From G965276675 sp965276675 (lineage in GTDB: Bacteria > Acidobacteriota > Terriglobia > Terriglobales > Acidobacteriaceae), in the NCBI GenBank assembly GCA_965276675.1, contig OZ255624.1:1984001-2048000 (forward strand): DNA of 64,000 nt, written 5' to 3'. This document shows positions 9,405-17,952 of this stretch, one piece after another (within the stretch, counting starts at the first letter, position 1; every line of letters begins with the position of its first letter). Below the pieces are notes generated by a model, which was given only the letters and a program-made list of their open reading frames with translations, ran no database searches and was not told the DNA's origin. The translations under genes and the position numbers were made by a program.

Positions 9405-10649
9405 TTACTCTGCAGGCAATTGGGCGAAGAACTCCTTCATGCGGCGCAGACCCTCGTCCACATCGCTGGGCGAGACGGCGTAGGAGAGACGGATGTGCTC
9501 GTCTGTGCCAAAGGCCTCACCGGGCACGACGACGACCCCCGCATCGTGCAGCAGGCGTGCGGAGAGTTCGGCTGGTGTGCGGATGCCCCCTTTGCCGAGA
9601 TACGCCGAGATATTCGGGTAGACGTAGAAGGCCCCCTCCGGAGTAGTGCAGGTGATGCCGGGGATCTCGCGCAGCAGGCCGAGAATGCGGTCGCGCAGCC
9701 CGAGATATTCGGCGCGCATCTCGCAAACACATTCCTGCGAACCGGTGAGTGCGGCTATTGCCGCTTTCTGCACCATGGATGCGGTGGAGGAGGTGGACTG
9801 GCTTTGCAGCTTGCCCATGGCGGAGATCAAGGGCTTCGCGGCGAGGGCAAAGCCGGCGCGCCATCCCGTCATGGCGTAGGTCTTCGAGAGCGACCCGAGA
9901 ACCACGAGATGCTCTTTGGCGCCCGTAAACGAACCGCCGGAGAAGGGCGCTTCATTGTATTGCAGATAGACGTAGCACTCGTCCAGCAGCAGATAGATGC
10001 CGCGCTGGTGCGCAAGGTGGACGATGCGCTCCAGGTCGCTTTGCGAGATGACCGAGCCCGCAGGATTCGACGGCGAGTTGAGGATGATCGCCTTGGTGCG
10101 CGGTGTAATGGCTGCCTCGATCGCATCCGCGGTGATGCGGAAGTTCTCCGCCTCGCTCGTCTGCAAGTACACAACCGTGCCGCCCGCGTACTGGATGATG
10201 TCTTTGAAAGAGACCCAGTAGGGGACCGGCAGGATGACCTCGTCGCCGTGATCGATCAATACCTGAATGGCGTTGAAGAGCGCGAGCTTACCGCCGGTGG
10301 TGAAGATCGCCTCGTCGGGCGCATAGTCGGAGCCGAAGTCGCAGGCATGGCGCTCCACAATAGCCCGGCGCACGTCCGGGATGCCGGAGACGACGGTGTA
10401 GCGGGTGAAGTTGGCCTCGATGGCGGCGATGGCGGCGTCCTTGATGTGACGAGGCGTCGCGAAGTGCGGCTCGCCTGCGCCGAAGTCCACCAGCTTGGCC
10501 CCCGCGGCCCGCAGCTTGGCCGCCTCGGCAGTGACGGCCATGGTCGCGGAGATCTCGATGCGATCTATGCGGCTGGCAAAACGAGGGCGGCTGGCAGAAT
10601 GGGCGCGGTCGGCAGAGGCTGTGCTGGGAGCAGCGGCGGGTGAGCTCAT
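9405..10649 (-). CDS. Class I PLP-dependent aminotransferase (aspartate aminotransferase-like)
   Basis: This 414-residue fold-type I enzyme has the subgroup I-beta features of prokaryotic aspartate/prephenate aminotransferases. These include GAGEPHFATP for the substrate carboxylate, PYWVSF, the NSPSNPAG loop, DECY for PLP O3', and the Schiff-base Lys in SLSKTYAMTGWRAGFAL. A C-terminal Arg lies in HIRLSYA. The first ~28 residues are Ser/Ala-rich and outside the domain, so the true start may be internal. Exact amino-group donor and acceptor cannot be read from sequence. The 122 bases downstream, before manC, hold nothing recognisable. Confidence 0.92.
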   Translation of the reverse strand: MSSPAAAPSTASADRAHSASRPRFASRIDRIEISATMAVTAEAAKLRAAGAKLVDFGAGEPHFATPRHIKDAAIAAIEANFTRYTVVSGIPDVRRAIVERHACDFGSDYAPDEAIFTTGGKLALFNAIQVLIDHGDEVILPVPYWVSFKDIIQYAGGTVVYLQTSEAENFRITADAIEAAITPRTKAIILNSPSNPAGSVISQSDLERIVHLAHQRGIYLLLDECYVYLQYNEAPFSGGSFTGAKEHLVVLGSLSKTYAMTGWRAGFALAAKPLISAMGKLQSQSTSSTASMVQKAAIAALTGSQECVCEMRAEYLGLRDRILGLLREIPGITCTTPEGAFYVYPNISAYLGKGGIRTPAELSARLLHDAGVVVVPGEAFGTDEHIRLSYAVSPSDVDEGLRRMKEFFAQLPAE

Positions 10650-10719
10650 ACCGAATAGTGTTTCAGATATTCGCGGCTGGGAGAAGATGCGAAACGATCA
10701 GAAGCATTGCGTTGAGACG

Positions 10720-11481
10720 TCAGGAGCGTTGCAGGAGCAGGGCTTCTGCCCGCTGGAGATCGGCTTCCGTGTCCACGCCTACCGTGTCGAACTCGATCGG
10801 CTCGACATAGACGGCGATGTCGTTTTCGAGCAGGCGCAGTTGCTCCAGGCGTTCTGTGCCTTCAAGTGGACTGGGCGCCAGGGTGGCGAAGCGACCGAGC
10901 GCGGCGCGGGTGTAGGCATACAGGCCGATGTGCTTCTGGCGGACGGCTGAGCGGTTTCCGTCGCGGTCGTGCGGAATCGATGCACGCGAGAAATATAATG
11001 CCCGGCCACTCAGGCTGGTGACTACCTTGACCGTGTTCGGGCTATCGAGTTCATGCGGTGGGCAGACGGTGGAGAGTGTCGTGACTTCGACCTCCGCGCC
11101 AGTCTTGCTGAACGTCCTGGCGAACGGGGCGAGCAGCGCCTCGATGTGCTGCGGTTGCAAGAGCGGCTCGTCGCCCTGGATGTTGACGTAGATGTCTGCC
11201 GGAACGGACTGGGCGACGGCATGGACGCGGTCGCTTCCGCTGGGCAGCAGGGGAGAGGTGAGCATTGCCGTCCAGCCGCGCGACTCCGCCAGAGCCATGA
11301 CCTCATCGGAATCCGTTGCGACGATCACTTGCTCAAGCTGGGGGCAGGCGCGGGCTGCATCGACCACCCACTCCAGCATGGGTTTGCCGGCGAGGGTGCG
11401 CAGCACCTTCCGCGGCAGCCGGGTGGAGGCGAGGCGCGCCGGGATGACGCCAATGATGGTGGGTTTGCGCAGTTCTGTCAT
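10720..11481 (-). CDS. kdsB: 3-deoxy-manno-octulosonate cytidylyltransferase
   Basis: It activates Kdo as CMP-Kdo for the LPS inner core, which implies a Gram-negative outer membrane with LPS. The 253-residue protein opens with the CTP-binding loop VIPARLASTRLPRKVL and GKPMLEWV. VIVATDS and the catalytic NIQGDEPLL follow, with ALYFSRASIPHDRDG and HIGLYAYTRAALGRF downstream. Length is standard. Start is ATG at 11481. It is divergent from the tRNA-Met gene and upstream of the aminotransferase gene by 70 bases. Confidence 0.95.
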   Translation of the reverse strand: MTELRKPTIIGVIPARLASTRLPRKVLRTLAGKPMLEWVVDAARACPQLEQVIVATDSDEVMALAESRGWTAMLTSPLLPSGSDRVHAVAQSVPADIYVNIQGDEPLLQPQHIEALLAPFARTFSKTGAEVEVTTLSTVCPPHELDSPNTVKVVTSLSGRALYFSRASIPHDRDGNRSAVRQKHIGLYAYTRAALGRFATLAPSPLEGTERLEQLRLLENDIAVYVEPIEFDTVGVDTEADLQRAEALLLQRS

Positions 11482-11550
11482 CGGGGTTTTTGAGGCAGAA
11501 GGCAGTGTAGCAGCGAAGCGGAAGGCCGTACTACGTGGGAGGCCCTGCGG

Positions 11551-11579
11551 TTGACTCCTCCGGAAGGCTTTCGTACCAT
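11551..11579 (+). promoter_or_regulatory. Sigma-70-type promoter of tRNA-Met
   Basis: TTGACT (11551-11556) and TACCAT (11574-11579) are separated by exactly 17 bases, and the tRNA begins 39 bases later. This is one of the best consensus matches in the window. Confidence 0.65.
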
Positions 11580-11618
11580 GGAGCTGGCTGCCCCGCAGTC
11601 TCCTCCCATGGACACCTT

Positions 11619-11695
11619 GGCGGTGTAGCTCAGATGGTTAGAGCGACGGACTCATAACCCGTAGGTCGACAGTTCGATCCTGTCCACCGCCACCA
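11619..11695 (+). tRNA. tRNA with CAT anticodon (elongator Met, possibly Ile2)
   Basis: The cloverleaf is complete. The acceptor is GGCGGTG/CACCGCC, the D arm GCTC...GAGC, the anticodon loop CTCATAA (anticodon CAT), and the T arm GACAG-TTCGATC-CTGTC. The discriminator is A and CCA is encoded (11693-11695). The G1-C72 pair rules out an initiator tRNA, which lacks a paired first position. Elongator Met is most likely, but a lysidine-modified Ile(AUA) tRNA has the same gene anticodon. The innermost anticodon-stem pair is A-C rather than a Watson-Crick pair. Confidence 0.93.
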
Positions 11696-11785
11696 GCCAC
11701 AAGCTAAACAGCTCTGCAGTTATCCCACGGAAGTGTGACCTGCCGCGATACGGCGGCTGAGGTATGATCGTGGATACGGTGAACC

Positions 11786-13006
11786 ATGTCTAAAGCCTTC
11801 CAGCGCTCCGTCTTCGCTCTCTCTGTGCTATTGATTGTCCTGGTCATGTGGGGCGGCTTTGGCCCCAGTGGCGTGCGTGCGGGCACGCAGAAAGACGGCG
11901 CCTATCCAGAGATGGAGGTCTACAGCGAGGTCCTGAATAAGATCCAGGGCGATTACGTTGTGGACCCGAATATGAGCAACGTCACGGTGGGAGCGCTGCA
12001 TGGGCTGTTGGAGTCGCTTGACGCGGATTCCAGTTATCTGACGCCCGCCGAGTACAAAATGTACAAGCAGCACCTTACCGAGGGCACGGCCCAGGTGGGC
12101 ATCAACATCTCCAAGCGATACGGGTATGCCACGGTTGTTTCGGTGGTGCCGGGGAGCCCCGCGGAGAAGCAGCAGATCGAAGATGGGGACATTCTCGAAG
12201 CGATCGGCGGGCAGTCCACACGCGAGATGTCGCTGGCCATGATCCGGCTGCTGCTGGATGGCCCGGCGGGGTCGAATGTGACCTTTGCGCTGGTGCGGCC
12301 GCGGAAGGCCGAACCGGACAAGATCACGCTCACCCGCGCGAACGTCGTGATACCTTCGCTGGGCGAGCAGCAGTATGAAAACTCCAGCATTCTCTATCTT
12401 AAGCCGGCCGTGCTTACCAAGGAACGGGTTACGGAGATCGAGAATCAGCTGAAGGCGATGGGGAAGAACAACAATCGCAAAGTCCTGCTCGATCTGCGGG
12501 ATGTGGTGGCCGGGGATGAGGCACAGGGTATCCGGCTGGCTAACTTCTTTTTGCAGTCGGGCACCATCGCTACCCTGAGCGGGCAGAAGTTTCCCACGCA
12601 GACCTTTGCGGCAGATAAGGCGAAGTTCATTACGGCGGCGCCACTGGCGGTTCTGGTGAACCATGGGACCTCGGGACCGGGAGAGCTGGTTGCAGCCGCG
12701 GTCCTCGCGAACAAGCGTGGCGATGTGGTGGGTGACCGCACTTTTGGCGAAGGCTCCGTGCAGAGGACGATGGAGTTGCCGGATGGGTCGGCGCTGATCC
12801 TCTCGGTTGCCAAGTATTCCGCGCCGGATGGAAAGAAGATCCAGGATGAGGCAGTGCAGCCGAACGTGATTGTGGCTTCGAATAACGAAGATCTGCTGCC
12901 GCAGGATCAGTCTGCTTCTCCGGAGGAGCAAGCAAAGGTGCAGGCGAAGCATACCGATGACCAGCTGGACAAGGCGCTTTCGCTCCTGAAGCAAAAGAGC
13001 GCATAA
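11786..13006 (+). CDS. S41 C-terminal-processing-peptidase homologue lacking the catalytic dyad
   Basis: This 406-residue protein has an N-terminal signal/anchor (residues 8-28) and a CtpA-type helical region containing LESLDADSSYLTP. A PDZ domain (about 95-175, VVSVVPGSPAEK..EDGDILEAIGG) and an S41 core follow. In the core, the position of the catalytic Ser is Gly297 (GTSGPGE), whereas the CtpA in this window has GTASAAE. The general-base Lys is Glu322 (TFGEG, against TFGKG). The 25-residue spacing is preserved, so the alignment is unambiguous. Peptide hydrolysis by the normal mechanism looks impossible. A PDZ adaptor or regulatory role is my inference. It sits between tRNA-Met and a class A PBP gene, 62 bases from the latter. 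Confidence 0.85.
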   Translation: MSKAFQRSVFALSVLLIVLVMWGGFGPSGVRAGTQKDGAYPEMEVYSEVLNKIQGDYVVDPNMSNVTVGALHGLLESLDADSSYLTPAEYKMYKQHLTEGTAQVGINISKRYGYATVVSVVPGSPAEKQQIEDGDILEAIGGQSTREMSLAMIRLLLDGPAGSNVTFALVRPRKAEPDKITLTRANVVIPSLGEQQYENSSILYLKPAVLTKERVTEIENQLKAMGKNNNRKVLLDLRDVVAGDEAQGIRLANFFLQSGTIATLSGQKFPTQTFAADKAKFITAAPLAVLVNHGTSGPGELVAAAVLANKRGDVVGDRTFGEGSVQRTMELPDGSALILSVAKYSAPDGKKIQDEAVQPNVIVASNNEDLLPQDQSASPEEQAKVQAKHTDDQLDKALSLLKQKSA

Positions 13007-13068
13007 CCGGGTAGCCGTTTCCGTGGGTCTCTGGGCTGTCAGAGGCTGAGCCGTCGCTCCCAAGTCAC

Positions 13069-15351
13069 ATGCTATGCTCGGCAGCAACGGACATGGCCTC
13101 TGATCCTCCCAGCAAACCACCGGCACAGCCGGGAGTGGGCACCTTCCAGCCGCCACAAACCGGAGCTAGATCGGTAAGCAGGCAAGCTCCGGGTGTCCCC
13201 CCGTTTGCGAATCTCCGCATCGCGAATGGCTGGGCGATTTTTGTGCTTGTGCTACTGACCGCAGCCGCGGGTTCACTCGGCGGATTGATGCTGGTCTACT
13301 CGGTGGATCTGCCCCAGATTGCCGATCTCGAACGCTACAAGCCAATCACCACAACGGAACTCTACGATGCGCACGGGACGATCTTCGGATCGTTTGCACT
13401 GCAGCGAAGGCGCGTCGTACAGTACTCCGATTTTTCGCTTCTGCTGCGACAAGCAGTGATCTCCATCGAAGACAAAAACTTCGAGAGCCATGGAGGGATC
13501 AACGTCTTCCGGGTCATGGGATCAGCCCTGCACGATCTGACCTCAAGCGGGCGCGCACAAGGCGCCTCCACGTTGACCATGCAGCTGGCTCGCAATCTCT
13601 TTCTGTCGTCCGAACGCACCTTCGGGCGCAAGCTCCAGGAGATCTTCCTTTCCATTCAAATCGAGCGCCGCTTTACCAAGCAACAGATCTTCACTCTTTA
13701 TGCTAACCAGATCTACCTGGGCCACGGCGTCTACGGCTTTGAGGCCGGTTCGGAGTTCTATTTCAGCAAGCATGCTGCCGAACTCACCTTGCCTGAGGCT
13801 GCGCTGCTTGCCGGGCTGCCCAAGGGACCGGTTGGCTATTCGCCCATTCTCAATCCGGAGAAGGCCTTTCGCCGGCGCAACCTGGTGATCAACGCGATGC
13901 TGGAGGATGGTGTGATCACGGCCGCGCAGGCCAATGCGGCCAAAGCCACACCGCTCGGACTGCGCCTCCAGCCGCCGGCAAATAGTGTGGCACCGTGGTT
14001 TGTGGAAGAGGTACGGCGTGAGCTCGAAAAGAAGTACGGCCCCGAGCAGGTGCACGAAGCCGGGCTAAAGGTGTACACCACACTCGATCTCCGACTGCAG
14101 GAGGCAGCAAACAAAAGCGTGTTGGACGGGCTGGCGGCGTACGAGCGGCGGCACGGCTGGAGAGGGCATCTGCTGAATGTCGCCGCCGCGGGAGAGTCAG
14201 CGGACGCCTTCACGCATCCTGACTGGAGCGTTGCGCCTACACCGGGCGCGTACACGCATGCCGTGGTGGTGGGGGTCTCGGCTGACCGCGTAACCGTGCG
14301 CGTCGGCACCCAGCGCCTGGCCCTTGGGCCGGCAGACTGGGCCTGGACGGGGCAAAAAGATGCGACGGAGTTTCTGAAAACTGGCGATATCGTCTATGTG
14401 CGCGTTCTGGATGCGCAAAACCCAGAGCTGCTGCTGCACGGAACGCTGGAGCAGGACTCGGGCGCGGAAGGCGCGTTGCTGGCGGTCGATAATGCTTCAG
14501 GAGATGTGCTGGCCATGGTGGGTGGGCGCGACTTCAACCTGTCGCAGTTCAACCGCGCCACGCAGGCCCAGCGGCAGACCGGGTCGTCCTTTAAGCCGTA
14601 CGTCTACACCGCGGCTGTGGAGGCTGGCGCTAGGCCAGAGGAGACCATCCTGGATACGCCGTTTACTGTGCAAACGCCGAACGGGCCGTACTCACCGCAT
14701 GACTATGAGCCAAACTACCTTGGCCGCATCTCGCTACTGCGAGCCTTTGCCGATTCGCGCAACATCCCGGCACTGCGCCTGGCCGAGCGCGTGGGCATGC
14801 GCAAGGTGATCGAGACCGCGCATCGCTTCGGCATTACGGAAGAGGTTCCCGCGTATCTTCCGGTGGCTCTGGGTTCGGCAGAGATCACTCTCCAAGAGCA
14901 GGTAGCTGCGTATAGTAGTTTTCCCAACGATGGCGTGCGCGTACAGCCGCACCTTATCCGCAAGGTGACCAACGCGGATGGCATGGCGCTGGACGACGAT
15001 GTCGCAGAGGTCAACGAGTCGACAAACAAGAAGACTGCACGGACCATGATGGTTTTTCTGCGAGAGGCGACGCGGAGCGGGACGGCTGCATCGGCCGCTT
15101 CCCTCAATCATCCAGTCGGCGGCAAAACCGGAACGACCAGCAATTTTACCGATGCCTGGTTCATTGGCTTCTCGCCATCGGTAACGTGTGGCGTGTGGGT
15201 GGGCTACGACGATCGCCAGTCGCTCGGTGACAAGGAGACAGGGGCGCGCGCCGCATTGCCGGTGTGGATGGATCTGATGAAGGCGGCGTTCGAAGGTAAG
15301 GATGGCGAGCACTTCGCAGGAGAGGCCCGGAGCGGTGCAGCTGGCAAGTAG
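13069..15351 (+). CDS. Class A penicillin-binding protein (PBP1A-like)
   Basis: This bifunctional peptidoglycan synthase has a single N-terminal membrane anchor (about residues 55-78). The glycosyltransferase GT51 domain carries SIEDKNFESHGG, QGASTLTMQLARNLFL and ERRFTKQQIFTLYANQIYLG. The transpeptidase domain has the SxxK motif in TGSSFKPYVY, SxN in DSRNIPAL and KTG in GGKTGTTSNFTDAWFIG. Total length is 760 residues (752 if ATG at 13093 is used; neither start has a clear ribosome site). It polymerises lipid II and cross-links stem peptides outside the inner membrane. It is convergent with ribF, 12 bases apart. Confidence 0.94.
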   Translation: MLCSAATDMASDPPSKPPAQPGVGTFQPPQTGARSVSRQAPGVPPFANLRIANGWAIFVLVLLTAAAGSLGGLMLVYSVDLPQIADLERYKPITTTELYDAHGTIFGSFALQRRRVVQYSDFSLLLRQAVISIEDKNFESHGGINVFRVMGSALHDLTSSGRAQGASTLTMQLARNLFLSSERTFGRKLQEIFLSIQIERRFTKQQIFTLYANQIYLGHGVYGFEAGSEFYFSKHAAELTLPEAALLAGLPKGPVGYSPILNPEKAFRRRNLVINAMLEDGVITAAQANAAKATPLGLRLQPPANSVAPWFVEEVRRELEKKYGPEQVHEAGLKVYTTLDLRLQEAANKSVLDGLAAYERRHGWRGHLLNVAAAGESADAFTHPDWSVAPTPGAYTHAVVVGVSADRVTVRVGTQRLALGPADWAWTGQKDATEFLKTGDIVYVRVLDAQNPELLLHGTLEQDSGAEGALLAVDNASGDVLAMVGGRDFNLSQFNRATQAQRQTGSSFKPYVYTAAVEAGARPEETILDTPFTVQTPNGPYSPHDYEPNYLGRISLLRAFADSRNIPALRLAERVGMRKVIETAHRFGITEEVPAYLPVALGSAEITLQEQVAAYSSFPNDGVRVQPHLIRKVTNADGMALDDDVAEVNESTNKKTARTMMVFLREATRSGTAASAASLNHPVGGKTGTTSNFTDAWFIGFSPSVTCGVWVGYDDRQSLGDKETGARAALPVWMDLMKAAFEGKDGEHFAGEARSGAAGK

Positions 15352-15363
15352 ACGGCGTGCTGC

Positions 15364-16311
15364 CTAATGCGATATGCGCTTCCACAACCGAAGATAACGC
15401 TGCGCGTGGGTGACATCGCGACCGATCTGCGCCTTCAGTGCCTCGGGCGAGGGCCACACGATCTCGTCGCGAATGCGCGTGAGGAAGGTTAGCTCCAGCC
15501 GCGTCGTCGCGCTCAGTTCCATGGGTTGGAAATTCAGCAGATGCGTTTCAACGCCGAAGGCGGCATTCTCAAACGTGGGCCGCATTCCGACGTTGGTCAC
15601 GGCGTCGAAGTGCTGGTCGTCTACCTGCATGCGCGTGACGTAAACGCCGTTTGCGGGCAGCAGTTCATCGTATTCAGCCAGATTGATGGTGGGCACAGTC
15701 AATCTGGCTCCGATGCCGCGACCCTTGGCTGGCGAGGAGACGACGGAGAAGGGGCGACCCAGCAACCATCGTGCGCGCCGTACATCTCCCGCGGCGAGGA
15801 GCTCGCGAATTTTGGTGCTGGAAACTCGCATGCCGTGAATGTGCCGGGCGTTGTAAATATGTGCCGTAAAGCCCAACTCGTGCCCTAGCTTCCCGAGCCC
15901 GGAGACGTTCCCCTCCGCGCGATAGCCGAAGCGGAAGTTCTCGCCTTCATGCACTTCGGTGGTGCGCAGTCCGCTGTGCATGATCTCGGAGGCAAACTCA
16001 AAGGCGGTGAGCCGCGACAGCTCTGGCGTAAAAGGCAGGATCAGCAGAGCATCGATGCCCGTCTGCGCCAGCAGCTCTATGCGCCGCTCGTGTGGCGTGA
16101 TGAGCTTGAGGCCGGCGCTGGGACGCAGCACGCGTGTGGGGTGGGGCTCAAATGTAACCGCGACGGACCGCGCACCACTCTCACGTGCCTGCTCCCGCAC
16201 ATGGTCGAGCACATAGCGGTGCCCGCAGTGCACGCCATCGAAGTTTCCGATGCTGATCACGGTGCGGCCGAAGTCCTGCGGGACCTCCGGGAGACTGTGA
16301 AAAACGTGCAT
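15364..16311 (-). CDS. ribF: Bifunctional riboflavin kinase / FAD synthetase
   Basis: It phosphorylates riboflavin to FMN and adenylates FMN to FAD. Residues 1-185 form the nucleotidyltransferase (ISIGNFDGVHCGHRYVL, VTFEPHPTRVL, VSSTKIRELLAAG). Residues 186-315 form the flavokinase barrel (RLTVPTINL, NGVYVTRM, VTNVGMRPTF). The 315-residue length is normal. The frame is open for 51 more codons upstream, but that overlaps the neighbouring hydrolase. Homology begins at the ATG at 16311, 4 bases after the upstream gene's stop, so the two genes are probably translated from one mRNA. Confidence 0.95.
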   Translation of the reverse strand: MHVFHSLPEVPQDFGRTVISIGNFDGVHCGHRYVLDHVREQARESGARSVAVTFEPHPTRVLRPSAGLKLITPHERRIELLAQTGIDALLILPFTPELSRLTAFEFASEIMHSGLRTTEVHEGENFRFGYRAEGNVSGLGKLGHELGFTAHIYNARHIHGMRVSSTKIRELLAAGDVRRARWLLGRPFSVVSSPAKGRGIGARLTVPTINLAEYDELLPANGVYVTRMQVDDQHFDAVTNVGMRPTFENAAFGVETHLLNFQPMELSATTRLELTFLTRIRDEIVWPSPEALKAQIGRDVTHAQRYLRLWKRISH

Positions 16312-16315
16312 AGAA

Positions 16316-17086
16316 CTAGAGTTCAAACGGGATCCTGAGCCCGTCATAGGCAAGTTCAACAAAGGGCGGCAGCTCGGCCGCCGTCTCGGCATGCAGAATT
16401 TCGTGTGACATATGCGTGAAGAAGGAGCGCTTGGCTCCAATGCGCTCCGCCCAGCGGAGTGCATCGCCGATCGAAGCGTGCGCGGGATGGGGTGTCTTTC
16501 TCAGCGCATCGAGGATGACCACCTCGACCCCCTGAAGAAGCTCTATGCTCGCGTCGGGGATGCTACTCATGTCCGTTAAGTACGCGGCGTTGCCAAAGCG
16601 GAATCCAGTCACGGCGAGCCGGCCGTGCGCGAGCGCAACCGGCTGGAAGATCGCGCCTGCCACATTGACCGGTCCCCGAAGGCGGTGAAGTTCCACACGC
16701 GGCCGCGTAGGATAGGTCGACTCCGCCGCAAAGGCGTAGGAGAAGATACGTTCGAGCACCTCGGCCGTCGCATCGTCCGCATAGAGCGGCATCTTCTCCG
16801 GACGCAGAAAGCTGAGTGGACGCAGATCATCGAGCCCGAGAATGTGGTCGGCATGCGAGTGCGTGTAGAAGACTGCATCGATGGTGCGTATACGGTAGCG
16901 CAAGGCCTGTTCGCGAAAGTCCGGTCCGGTGTCGATGATGACCCGGTGGCCGGCCCATTCCACCGCGATCGATGGCCGAAGCCGCGTATCATGCGGGTCT
17001 GCGGAGGTGCACGTGCGGCACTCGCAACCGAGCGTCGGCACGCCCATGGACGTGCCACTGCCGAGAATGAGAATGCTTGCGTTCAC
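16316..17086 (-). CDS. PhnP-like metallo-beta-lactamase-fold hydrolase
   Basis: This 256-residue protein begins with ILGSGTSMGVPTLGCECRTC, the signature of the PhnP/YcbX-type phosphodiesterase branch, including the structural zinc cysteines. The dinuclear metal site is THSHADHILGLDDLRPL, with later ligands in ALAHG, LTDMSS and FFTHMSHE. Relatives hydrolyse cyclic phosphodiesters; the substrate here is unknown. Start is GTG at 17086. It is translationally close to ribF (4-base gap), a pairing that may be regulatory convenience rather than a shared pathway. Confidence 0.85.
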   Translation of the reverse strand: MNASILILGSGTSMGVPTLGCECRTCTSADPHDTRLRPSIAVEWAGHRVIIDTGPDFREQALRYRIRTIDAVFYTHSHADHILGLDDLRPLSFLRPEKMPLYADDATAEVLERIFSYAFAAESTYPTRPRVELHRLRGPVNVAGAIFQPVALAHGRLAVTGFRFGNAAYLTDMSSIPDASIELLQGVEVVILDALRKTPHPAHASIGDALRWAERIGAKRSFFTHMSHEILHAETAAELPPFVELAYDGLRIPFEL

Positions 17087-17227
17087 TAGAGACCGGGACG
17101 GCGTTAAGCGGCTAATGGTGACTTGGATCAGCCCAGGGATGAGGAGCGCTCGTGCGGTGAATCACGATCGCAACACATTGTAGATTGAGCAGCGCTTCGC
17201 GCCCTGTCTTCGAATACAAGATGAAGC

Positions 17228-17267
17228 ATGTCTTTCGACTCCACCTTCGGTTACGCTCAAGATGACA
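17228..17267 (-). repeat. Intergenic sequence resembling the TGTCATC..GAGCG dispersed repeat
   Basis: In the 207-base gap before the hydrolase gene, the minus strand reads TGTCATCTTGAGCGTAACCG followed by a purine-rich GTCGAAAGACATG segment. This looks like the dispersed intergenic repeat with a TGTCATyyTGAGCG core that I know from acidobacterial and other soil-bacterial genomes. Only one copy is visible here, so the repeat status rests on memory rather than on this window. Confidence 0.4.
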
Positions 17268-17293
17268 ATAACGCGACGAATTGGCGACTCACA

Positions 17294-17929
17294 CTAACGC
17301 ATGGGTCCGGTTTTGGGTGGGGTGTGCGCGCTGCTCGAGATAGCATTGGTGATCTCAAGAAAGGTCATGCGCAGCTCGAAAAGCGCGTTCTGTAACAGAC
17401 GCTGTTCCTTATCTGTAAGATTGCCCTTAGTCTTTTCGGAGAGCACGTTAAGCATGTCGATGCTTTGGCGCGCGCCCAGGATGTCCACGCGCGGCTGCTC
17501 GTTGGGCTGCGTGCCCGCGCCCAGCTGCAGGGCAGCCGTCATGTAGATGGACTGGACAAGCTTGTCGAAGTCCATCTCTGCCGAAGGACGCTTAGTGCTG
17601 GGATTGGCCTTGGCGATCATGTCATCCAGCTGCTGTGACGATTCGCGATAGGCGGCGTGCTGCTCGGCTGAGTCGTCCGCGGAGACGTCGGGCAGTTCGT
17701 CCTCGTAGACTTCACCTTCGACGAAACCCTCGTCCCCAACCGGCAGCGGCTCCAGCTCTGGATCCACGACGTGTTTGGCAACCGGCGAATCATTCGCGGC
17801 TGCCTGCTCGACGTGTGCAGTGGCAGGCGAGGTCTCGGATGCCGGGGAGCTCTCTCCCTCGCGGAGGTCGCCTTCCAGGGTGAACTTGCGGCGGTCGGTG
17901 ACTGTAAATCCTGATGACGTGTCAGACAT
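17294..17929 (-). CDS. DUF1844 domain protein
   Basis: This 211-residue protein has a long acidic, low-complexity N-terminal half (residues 20-120, rich in Glu/Asp/Ala/Pro). The C-terminal DUF1844 domain (about 125-200) contains MDFDKLVQSIYMTAALQLGA, RVDILGARQSIDMLNVLSEKT and DKEQRLLQNALFELRMTFLEI. DUF1844 is widespread in Acidobacteriota and deltaproteobacteria with no assigned function. It is 23 bases downstream of ygfZ and on the same strand, so it is probably in that transcript. Confidence 0.85.
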   Translation of the reverse strand: MSDTSSGFTVTDRRKFTLEGDLREGESSPASETSPATAHVEQAAANDSPVAKHVVDPELEPLPVGDEGFVEGEVYEDELPDVSADDSAEQHAAYRESSQQLDDMIAKANPSTKRPSAEMDFDKLVQSIYMTAALQLGAGTQPNEQPRVDILGARQSIDMLNVLSEKTKGNLTDKEQRLLQNALFELRMTFLEITNAISSSAHTPPKTGPMR

Positions 17930-17952
17930 ATGTTGATCCGTTCGGTCGTACG

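Noticed and set aside
11828..13156. 442-codon antisense open frame over the S41 homologue
   Set aside because: Arg/Leu/His-rich shadow of a coding frame with no domain; the plus-strand product is clearly real.
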